A model generated the notes under the pieces. It had not been told where the DNA came from. It did no database searches and was given only the letters and a program-made list of their open reading frames with translations. Shown in pieces: positions 55,770-64,000 of a DNA stretch of 64,000 bases (position 1 is its first letter; every line of letters starts with the position of its first letter). Made by a program: the position numbers and the translations under genes. The DNA comes from Sacculina carcini (lineage: Eukaryota > Arthropoda > Thecostraca > Sacculinidae), in the NCBI GenBank assembly GCA_916048095.2, contig OU696591.1, forward strand, positions 1,547,501-1,611,500, written 5' to 3'.

Positions 55770-58700
55770 ATTGGATTTATCATCGCTGTTGTGGAAGGAC
55801 TCATCTGTCAAAGGACTGTCCAGATAAGTCCTCAGTGTGCTGTGTCAACTGTCGTCAGTCTAATCGTCCGCATGATCACTCATCGTTCTCGCCCCAGTGT
55901 CCCTCACTCGTCGCTGTCCGAAACGCCCTGCGTAGTCGGACGCTGTTAGCTGAGCAATGTAGCGTTGATCAGTCCGTTTCCGTATCTCCACTGCGTTCGT
56001 CATGTGACCAATGACTAATGTCTTCAGCTGATATTCCCACCACACCGTTATCTTCTACAAATGGTTTTCCTGTGCAACTGTTCTGCAAGTCTGCTGATCC
56101 TGATTATTCGCACAACAGCCTGCTGGGCTTACTCAACATACGCTCGGCTAGGAATAAGTGTCCATATATCTCCGAGCTTTTACTGTCTCATAACTTTGCT
56201 TTTCTATGCCTGGTCAAAACATGGCTCCTGGATACTGATTTCGGTTCTTTCTCAGCTAATCTCCCTGCTACTTACAGCGTACTGCATGCTCCTCGCTCTT
56301 CTTCCGGGTCTGTCAAATCCTCCGGTGGCGGCTTAAGTATAGTACATATACTATAGTACATAAGTACGTACAGTATATAAGTCAACTCTTTCATTTTCTA
56401 TACTTGCTGTCGCTCAATTTACTTCACAAGCTTTTGAATTCTTGCCGCTATCTTTATCTTTACCCTCCATGCCAAAATTGGGAATTTTAATTGTATATCG
56501 CCCAAATCACACCTACACCCATGTTTCTTGACGAGTTTGATTCTCTTATATTTAAATTCTCTCAATTCTTTTTGGATAACTTCATAATTGTCGGCGACTT
56601 TAATTTCTGGCTCGACAATCCTCTGGCTAATCCTTTTGCGTCCGATTTTCTTTCACTTCTTAATTCTCATAACTTGGTGATATCAAATTCCACTCCTACT
56701 CACACAGCTGGCCATGTTCTCGACATTATCATTTACCCTTCGACTTTGAGCAAGTTTCGTCTTTATGATACACTCACATTTCCTCCCGACAATACTTTTT
56801 CCGATCATTCTCTCCTTTCTTGCCAATTATACTATTCTCCTCCCGCACCATTCAAGGGGCCCTACATCTTTTCCGCACGTGATTACAGGTCGTTCTGTCC
56901 TATCATTTTTCAATCTTTGATCTCCTCTCTTTTGCCTCCCATTACCTACCACGGCTTTCATCCCAAATTTGTGTTTGATTTTCTGTCATCTTCTCTCAGT
57001 GAGATCAATGAACGATTATTTCCACTGATCACTCGTCGTGTTCGCTCACAAACCCGTCCCCCTCCGTGGCTTTCGTCGGACTTAGTTCATATGCGAACTT
57101 CGTCCCGCCGTCTTGAGCGTAGGTGGCGTCGCTCTCGGTCGCCTAGTGACTGGGACTCTTTTTGCTCTGCTCGACATTCGTTTCTTTCTACACTGACCAC
57201 GGCCAAAGCCGATTTTTATAAGTCACGCCTTGCAGACTGTGCTCGTTCTCCTTCGCGTCAGTGGTCCACTCTAAAACAGTTGACAGTTGGCAGCTCCTCT
57301 CCCAATCCTATTTCGGCTTCTACTTTTGCTCAATTCTTCCCTCAAAAACTAAATTCGGTTCGTGCCCTACTTCCTACAACCACTACAGTTCTCACTCATA
57401 CTACTTCATCCTCCACTCTGTCTAGTTTCTCCCATATCTCGGTAGCTCATACTTCTCGCCTTATTAAAAAACTTAAAATTTCTCGTTGTCCTCTCGATCC
57501 GATTAATTTCTCTGCTTTGTCTGACTCCATTCACCTCCTTTCCCCCATTTTTTCCCATCTCATCAATTCTTCTTTTCTACATGGTTTATTTTTTGCTGAT
57601 AAATCTGCTATTGTCACACCAATACTGAAAAAACCCACTCTTGACCCTAACTGTCCTGGTAATTACCGCCCTGTTTCCGTTCTGAGCTTCACTGCCAAGC
57701 TGATGGAGTCGGCCATACACGAGCAATTATCACCTTTGATAAACACCGTTCTCGATCCTTTTCAATCTGGCTTTGTATCTAATCGTTCCACTGAATCTCT
57801 CCTTTTGCACCTATTGAACGATATCTTCAATCATTTTGCCTCTGGTGACTCTGTTCTGCTTGTTCTGCTGGATCTCTCTTCGGCATTTGACCTCGTCGAT
57901 CATGCAATTTTGTGTGACGACCTTGCCGCTATTGGACTCTCTTCTACGGCTCTTTCATTGATGAAGTCATACTTTTCTAATCGTTCTTATTCTGTTCGCT
58001 CTAATTCCACTTTTTCGAGTTCTGTAAAACTTTCCAGTGGCGTACCTCAGGGATCAATATTGGGTCCGTTATTGTTCAATTTGTATATGTCTTCTCTCTG
58101 TCCAATTCTTCATCGTTTTCCTATTTCTTACCACATTTATGCGGATGATCTACAGCTGTACTTTCCTATCTCAAAATTTTCAGAAAATTGCATTTCTGCG
58201 GTTTTGAATAATATTACATCCTGGGCTTCATCACGCCATCTACTTTTGAACCATTCCAAGTCTGAATATATTGTGTTTCATCCTCCCAAATTATCTCCTC
58301 CAATAATTCCATTACCCCTATCTCAGTGTGTTCGTGATCTTGGTGTACATTTTGATCACAATCTCTCTTTCTCAATTAACATATCACGTGTGACTCGCTC
58401 CTGTCGTCTTATTCTCCGCCAACTTTATCCTATCCGTCGATTCCTTGATAATGCTACAGCAATCACACTTGTACAGTCCTTAATTTTCTCCAGGTTAGAC
58501 TATTGTAACTCTCTTTATCTTCATGTTTCTTGTAAAAATATACGCTCGCTTCAGAAAATTATAAACCAATCTTGCCGTTTTGTTTTTCTTCTTCCACCGA
58601 GAACTCCCACCTCGAAATTCATCCGCCAACTTGGATGGCTTCCTGCACGGCAGCGAATCCATCACAAGGTTTGCTGCATCATCTTCAAGATCATCCACTC

Positions 58701-59167
58701 CGACTCTGCTCCTCCTTATCTCCGTTCTCTTCTTACTGTTTCTGATCGTCCGGGCCGCTCACTATCACGTAGTCTCTTCTGTCCCCGTGCTCTCAACGAC
58801 TCCACCTGGTCTTCGAAATCTCTTTTTTTCTCTGGACCTCGTTTGTTCAATGAACTTCCTCTTAAAATTCGATCTTCTCTCTCTTACAGGTCTTTTTCCA
58901 CTTCTCTTTGTACATATCTTCTCGGTGTCTCCTCTGATGAATAATTATATTGTGTGAATAACTGTTTGATTTTTTTTTGATTTTTTTTTTTCATCCATAG
59001 TTATTTTCAATTGTTCCTTCATAGTATATCGCTGCTTATATTTTTGTTTATGCGATACTGTTTTGTTTATTCCACATTGTATACATTTTATAGCTAGCCG
59101 TTCCTCGCGCCTATGATAATTAGAGCGCTATATGAAATACATGTTTTGTTGTTGTTGTTGTTGTTGT
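55770..59167 (+). mobile_element. Nearly full-length LINE (family L-A, CR1/L2-like), inactivated
   Basis: Order: a zinc-knuckle block (CCGRTHLSKDCP, then CVNCRQSNRPH..C, 55785-55910) with its first Cys apparently changed to Tyr; a ~110-codon piece with the N-terminal AP-endonuclease motif LLNIRSARNK and VKTWL (56018-56356); then an 817-codon frame (56491-58944, after an in-frame TAA) with the rest of the endonuclease (VGDFNFWLDN, SDHSLLSC), the RT (NYRPVSVLSF, FDLVDH, SGVPQGSILGPLLFNLY, HIYADDLQLYF) and the C-terminal domain (RLDYCNSLYLH, RQLGWLPARQR). The 3' end is TAGAGCGCTATATGAAATAC followed by (TTG)n at 59133-59167. Inactivating changes are listed in the findings. The exact 5' end is not visible. 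The other family members are at 513-1196 and 41492-43217. Confidence 0.88.
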
Positions 59168-61060
59168 GGAAAATGAAGAGTTGGCTCATTAAGAAGTGGG
59201 CAAACATTTTTCCACAAAAAAACACGACGCCTACATATCAAGTAATTCTGAATTTCGAATAAAAACAACATGCGTTTCAGCATGGGGTTTTAGAATTTCC
59301 CTTCCAATTTTAATTTGATTTTGACTTGGAGTAATGAGTTTAATTTCTACTTTGATTACTGTCCTCATCAGAATCTTGTCAATTTGCGACCACTTTGGCC
59401 AGCTTTTGAGTGCCTCCAAAATGCTGTCCAAGCGAGTAATTGAAAAATTTCGCTGGCTGCGCAAACTTGATCCAACTTTAGTCTGCTGACATAGTTGAGA
59501 ATGTTTGAGACTTTATGTGTCTCCCTCCCGGCGGAAAACCGACTATTGCTATTCAATCGCTTCTGGTTAAATTTCCTAATGTAATTTAAAGCGATCGAAT
59601 ACAATTGTTTGATGAAATTATACAACATTTTTTTTAAATAAACTAAATATTATAAACTAAAAAGCCTATATAAAAGCCAAAATATTATAAACTAAATGGA
59701 TTTTTTTCTACAATACTTGATTTTAATCACGTATATGCACACTTATATTAACGGAGTTCAATTTATTGAAAAAATATACTAAAAAATAATTAATCCGATT
59801 GTAATTATGAATAATTTATTTGGGAAAAAATAATGTATAGATTTAAACAAAAAGTCTTATTCGATCGTGTCAAAGCAAAGTAGAAAATTTAACAAACACA
59901 CAAATACTGAAACATTGAGGAATACCCAATTGAAATGAAATATATACCAAATTGAAAACAAATTGCACAATTTTGCGTGCTTTATTTATGGCATTTAATT
60001 TCTTATTATAAATTTCACCAATTGAAGGCTGAGTTTCAGTGAAATATTGAGTGTATATTGAATGAATGAAAATACAGCTATATTTGAACAATATGCCCAT
60101 ATAATTGAGAGTATATGACCAGTGTAGAACGTACCAAAGAATTAGAAATAATTACTGTCTACTTGTTCGTTCCTCTTGAGTTATTTTTGATAGTTGAATT
60201 ATGGATCAGGCTACATATAGGTCTAGCACAAAATGAAGAACTTTTGAATGGACTTCAAATGGAATTAGCGATCAAAATGCACAGAAGATTATGCTGAAAA
60301 TCGCCTTTGTGTTTTTCCACATTGCTAGAATTCTGAGATTATGCTTAAATCTTTCACTGTTGAATATCTACTCTACGCTTAGGAAAATCCATTATCGTTA
60401 TACTAAGACACAAGCCTAGGGAAAAAGACACCATCCACCCAAATACTCAAGATCCTCTTCTAACAATGCCACTGAATAATGAAGTCGACCCCAGAATAAT
60501 GAGGTTGATCGCCGTTACCTTTCAGCCCGTTTTCAGTCAACTTTCCACATTTAATGAATCTGTTAATTAATCTGATGAATAATCCAATGACAAATTTCGC
60601 ATCAGATGGCACTGAAGTGCAAATTTAAATTAGCTGAAAAAGATTGATTGGTGAAACAAATCAATCTCTTTCAAGGATATCTTTATCGTAAACAAATCTA
60701 TGATCACTGATTTCAGTGTAAAATCGAGGACAGTGTACAAACTGCATGTGTGTGGTTTCAAAGTTTATTCTATTTACCTAGTTATTCTCCTATATTGCAA
60801 TCACATGACTTAGCATGTTTGGGGACATAAATTAATTATAGAACAAATTTCAATACACTATGTAATATGTATAAATTCCATAATATGTAATATGTATAAA
60901 TTCAATTTACAGTAGACATTATATTTGTTTGCCCAATTTTTAACACCACCTGAAATTACCATAATATTTTCAAATCATTAATTATGCACATATATTTATT
61001 GACGAATACACGGTATCTTTTTCGTTTTTCAAAGTATTGTTATATGTTTTGTGACCCTAT
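59168..61060. other. AT-rich, probably intronic, no gene seen
   Basis: Frames at 59231-59464, 59368-59628, 59870-60100 and 60115-60297 show no domain or splice support. The stretch ends at an AG (61061-61062) that could be the acceptor for the calcium-sensor exon. Confidence 0.45.
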
Positions 61061-61077
61061 AGATCAGCGGCATCGCC

Positions 61078-61188
61078 ATGGGGTGTGTCAGTGCAAAACA
61101 GAAACTCTCCAAGGAAGATCTGGACTTTTTGAAGGCGCACACCCGATATGATGAAGCGACAATCAAGGAGTGGTACAAAGGCTTCAGG
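61078..61188 (+). CDS. ncs-2: NCS-2/neurocalcin-type neuronal calcium sensor, first coding exon
   Basis: Neuronal calcium sensors are EF-hand proteins of about 190 residues. They bind membranes through an N-terminal myristoyl group and change partner binding on Ca2+ binding in neurons. The ATG at 61078 has G at -3 and +4 and gives 37 codons starting [20 protein letters not shown] and ending EWYKGFR. Gly2 with Ser/Ala at 5-6 is a myristoylation site, and Cys3 could be palmitoylated. The helix up to (K/Q)WYKGF is the family's conserved region before EF-hand 1. The frame meets a consensus donor, AGG/GTAAGT, at 61188/61189 in phase 0; the open frame beyond it (to 61302) is intron. The EF-hand exons are not found downstream in the window, so the first intron exceeds 2.8 kb. 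The gene symbol follows the nematode name of the best-matching subfamily. Confidence 0.82.
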
Positions 61189-61259
61189 GTAAGTTTCCTA
61201 GGGTGCAATTACCCTATGATAAACTACTGTGCTTATCCCAGTGATTCAAGGTTAAAAGT

Positions 61260-61572
61260 TAAAATCCTCAAGTACTACACGGGAAGAAGCCGAAGCTTAT
61301 GAACACACAGGTGTGTCCCGTGCAGCTCGCTGCCACCAAAGAACCAACCCTCTCCACGCTATGACACCACAAGGACGAAAGACGTGTTAGAGAGGGTCAT
61401 CTCCCCATAATGTATGGCTCAACACATGACTGATATCTGGTACCCTCATTTACTGCTGGGTGGACAGGGACTGTTGGATTATAGAATTCACCCAATAAAT
61501 TCTGCTCCGCCCGGTTTCGAACCACGGACCATCCGCTTGTGAGGCGGGTGTGCTACCACTACACCACGGAGT
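61260..61572 (-). mobile_element. SINE with tRNA-Val-derived head, in the calcium-sensor intron
   Basis: The minus-strand head starts TACTCCGTGGTGTAGTGGTA near 61572, with GCCTCACAAGCGGATGG (anticodon arm) and a perfect B box GGTTCGAAACC. The body matches the other three copies and ends in TTTTAACTTTTAACC on the minus strand. It sits about 70 bp after the donor of the first coding exon. Confidence 0.87.
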
Positions 61573-61751
61573 AAAGAAACGGATTGCCCGCTTCTTTGTG
61601 ATCGAGTACCACTTGGAGGTACCGTACAGTCGCCGCATAAAACCTGATCACAGAAAAACTCAGTTCGATCAGATATCATAATTGTACAAGTAGAACACAT
61701 AAATCAACTGAATACAACAACTCAATGTGAGGACTGTATCTGTTTCTTCTC

Positions 61752-61908
61752 CACCAGCTGGTCAATGAGGGACATTACTTTGCTCACAACACATCGACAC
61801 TTCATGCCCTGGTGCCATTGTTCATCACTCCGAAAGCGTTCGCGTACCACCTGGAAGGTCCTCGTGTACCACTTGTGGTACGCGTACCACAAGGATTGGA
61901 AGCCACTG
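61752..61908 (-). mobile_element. hAT-type repeat (CAGTGGYTTCC family), copy 1
   Basis: Read on the minus strand it starts CAGTGGCTTCCAATCC at 61908 and ends in TGACCAGCTGGTGGAGAA. It is the inverse of the copy that begins at 63860; both contain CCAGGGCATGA..GTGTTGTGAGCAAAGT. A nested GGTACGCGTACC palindrome pair (about 61847-61890) is peculiar to this copy. Confidence 0.65.
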
Positions 61909-62632
61909 GTGACATATATCATCGTCATAAATATGATAACAAAGCTAAGCAAAGCACAGTGCAAAGGATAATGTAATTAGTCATTTCGCAAAAAGTTTGA
62001 GGTCATGTATGACATAATCTCATAAGTTATGTGAATGATATAATGCATGTCATACGGAGATATACTCCATATATCTATACAAATATATAATTGCAATTTT
62101 CCCGTTAAATAAATATTTGTTTCTGAAAGCTGGTCATTTTTTACAAACTTATCTTTCATAGAAAGTTCGTCCGACTTTAACGATGCATTTTTAAATCGAC
62201 CAGTGCATTGCAAAGCTTTGCAGAATAATTGAAGAGCATAATTACAAACGTTCCCACCAAGAGTACACCTCTTTTCAAATGCAAATTTTCCTAATTAACG
62301 CATTTATTGACGCACAATAATTGAGTCTGTTAAATTAGTGAAAAATTGCCTCATTTCAAATGTGCGTGCATCGATTTAGCTTCAAATGGTAATTGACAAA
62401 CTTAATTTGGGACGAGATAATATTGTTTGGACTTCAAATTGGACTTAGCATAATTTAGCGAATGAGCGAACTTTGGCGGTCATTTAATTTAGCGACGCCT
62501 GCGTGCATGTCGTTACCGACTGTACCAAATGCAAGCGATTCAAGGTTGGAAAATAGCTTACTAGAAAAATGCAAAAAAAGTAAATGTATATATTATCAAA
62601 TTATGCATGAGTGATTTGGGTAGTTCTAGTGA
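61909..62632. other. AT-rich, probably intronic, no gene seen
   Basis: No frame with recognisable content and no repeat family beyond single short words. Confidence 0.45.
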
Positions 62633-62692
62633 ATGGGGCCAGCGCAGGGTGGTAATAGTGCACTTGCACTCTTCCCATGCTACTGGATTTGT
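62633..62692 (+). repeat. Short dispersed repeat (about 60 bp), copy 3
   Basis: GGGGCCAGCGCAGGGTGGTA, ATAGTGCACTTGCACTCTTC, CCATGCTACTGG; matches 45540-45606 and, inverted, 54594-54655. Confidence 0.65.
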
Positions 62693-62710
62693 CTGTCATT
62701 GATAATAACA

Positions 62711-63006
62711 AATATTAAAATAATATATATTAAATATTAAAATATTAAATATTAAAATATTAAATATTAAAATATTAAATATTAAATATTAAATATTAAA
62801 ATATTAAATATTAAAAATTAAATATTAAATATTAAATATTAAATATTAAAATATTAAATATTAAATATTAAATATTAAATATTAAATATTAAATATTAAA
62901 TATTAAATATTAAATATTAAATATTAAATATTAAATATTAAAATATTAAAATATTAAAATATTAAAATATTAAATATTAAATATTAAATACTAAATACTA
63001 AAATAT
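62711..63006. repeat. (AATATTA)n minisatellite
   Basis: About 300 bp made almost only of 7-bp AATATTA units with frequent 8-bp (AAATATTA) variants, in blocks. Purely AT apart from three late substitutions near 62990-63006. From 63007 to 63464 there is a small GATGGGACC repeat (63117-63190) and an AATGTAACGTGAATAATGTA repeat (about 63240-63335). Confidence 0.93.
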
Positions 63007-63464
63007 TGAAAATAGCCTTGTACGAGCGAATTTCTCTCACACTTTTATATCAGCACAAACGCTTATATAACAAACAAAAATTGAAAGTCAGAAGCCCCAG
63101 CGGTCAAACGCGGCCCTGATGGGACCATGTGGTGCTGATGGGACCTTGTGCTGCTGATGGGACATTTTGTGGTTACGATGGGACTTTTTGTGTCCCAAGT
63201 AACATGTTACAAGACACGATCAACATATGTTTCAAATGTTACGTGAATAATGTATAAATCAAATGTGAATAATGTAACGTGAATAATGTATAAATCAAAT
63301 AGGAATAATGTAACGTGAATAATGTATAAATCAAAATTGAACTTGAAGGCAGTTCAAATTTTGACAAGCCGCAAAAACAAAAATCGCATGCAATTGAAAC
63401 TAAGAGAAACAACAGAGAACGAAACAGAAATGAGAGAGAAAGATAGACAGATAAGGATTGATAG

Positions 63465-63649
63465 CAGTGGCGGCGACAGGATTTACGGGAGCGGGGCTGA
63501 GGAAAGAGGGGGGGGGGCTTGTGGAAAGATGAGGAACTACGCTCGAAATGTTCGTGGTCAGGATTTTTTTGGGGGTTGGGTGTTAAGGGAGGCTTGGCGC
63601 ATTTTTAGGGGGCTTCAGCTCCTTCTAACCCCTCTTGGCGCCGCCACTG
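63465..63649. mobile_element. MITE-like repeat, family A, perfect 11-bp terminal inverted repeat
   Basis: Begins CAGTGGCGGCG and ends CGCCGCCACTG. Interior landmarks GGGGCTGAGG, GATGAGGAACTAC, CTTCAGCTCC are those of family A. Flanking 8-mers (ATTGATAG / ACTCTTAA) do not match. Confidence 0.65.
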
Positions 63650-63859
63650 ACTCTTAAAATGAGTTGATGAATGTTGCTGCCGTCCAATTCAATATTGCAA
63701 ATGACATAATTCATGTGACTGTCACGTTGACAATACTCACTGTCTGAGCACTCTCTGTCAGAATCAGCCGATCAGGACCCAATTATCTCTCTGGATGCGC
63801 GCAGCCAAGTAGCTGAGAGAAAAAAACATAAAAACAAGGGGACGATTCGGCGTGGAGCA

Positions 63860-64000
63860 CAGTGGTTCCCAACCTGTGATGCGCGAGGACCTTCCAGCTG
63901 GTACGAGAACACTTTCGGTATCATGAACAATGACACCAGGGCATGATTTCCGATGTGTTGTGAGCAAAGTTATGTTCCTCATTGACCAGCTGGTGGAGAA
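63860..64000 (+). mobile_element. hAT-type repeat (CAGTGGTTCCCAACC family), copy 2, cut by window end
   Basis: Starts CAGTGGTTCCCAACCTG, then GCGAGGACCTTCCAGCTGGT and GTTGTGAGCAAAGTTATG. It continues to the last base of the window with ACCAGCTGGTGGAGAA, so the right end is outside. Confidence 0.6.

Noticed and set aside
60115-60297. 60-residue frame MTSVERTKELEIITVY.. as a small gene
   Set aside because: No start context, family or neighbouring signal; its length is within chance in AT-rich DNA.
61078-61302. Calcium-sensor frame extended to 61302 as a 74-residue protein
   Set aside because: The residues after position 37 do not resemble any EF-hand protein and start exactly at a consensus GTAAGT donor, so this is intron read-through.

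Overview
This is a metazoan (invertebrate) nuclear window. It is AT-rich and mostly non-coding, with many (CA/TG)n and (TA)n microsatellites, GT-AG introns and Kozak-type starts, and a heavy load of retrotransposons, Helitrons and MITEs. I cannot fix the phylum from sequence alone. TMEM107 implies a ciliated lineage, and the calcium-sensor exon is of a widely conserved invertebrate type. There are no operons or other prokaryotic features.

Host genes are few. They are the last coding exon of a TMEM107-like ciliary transition-zone gene (1759-1922, +), an unrecognised 300-residue single-exon reading frame with an N-terminal membrane anchor (6794-7696, +), an intact single-exon fatty acyl-CoA reductase (10003-11535, +), and the first coding exon of an NCS-2/neurocalcin-type calcium sensor (61078-61188, +). 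A CpG-rich block at 49560-49931 could be the promoter and untranslated first exon of that last gene, about 11 kb upstream.

Region by region. 1-6.7 kb: decayed LINE pieces, MITE copies and a tRNA-Val-derived SINE around the TMEM107 exon. 6.7-12 kb: the two single-exon genes. 12-16.3 kb: two more SINEs, a hairpin-rich possible solo LTR (13786-14342), a LINE C-terminal fragment, and a Penelope-like fragment carrying a hammerhead-ribozyme-like motif (15899-15944). 16.3-29.3 kb: four head-to-tail non-autonomous Helitrons, two of them exactly 4,610 bp long and apparently identical. 29.4-32.6 kb: a Ty3/gypsy element on the minus strand with 5' LTR, primer site, gag, protease and RT, broken inside RNase H. 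32.6-39.0 kb: four full copies and one partial copy of a ~1.53 kb tandem repeat carrying Helitron-like 3' hairpins and a 32-bp inverted repeat. 39.1-43.6 kb: another Helitron with a nested LINE. 43.9-54 kb: LINE remnants that end in (CA)n, MITEs and non-coding DNA. 55.8-59.2 kb: a nearly complete but broken LINE. 59.2-64 kb: intronic-looking AT-rich DNA around the calcium-sensor exon, with a SINE, two hAT-type copies and a 7-mer minisatellite.

The host genes show no functional link to one another. The main interest is in the transposable-element biology: the ribozyme, the tandem Helitrons with iterated 3' ends, and the palindrome-bearing arrays.
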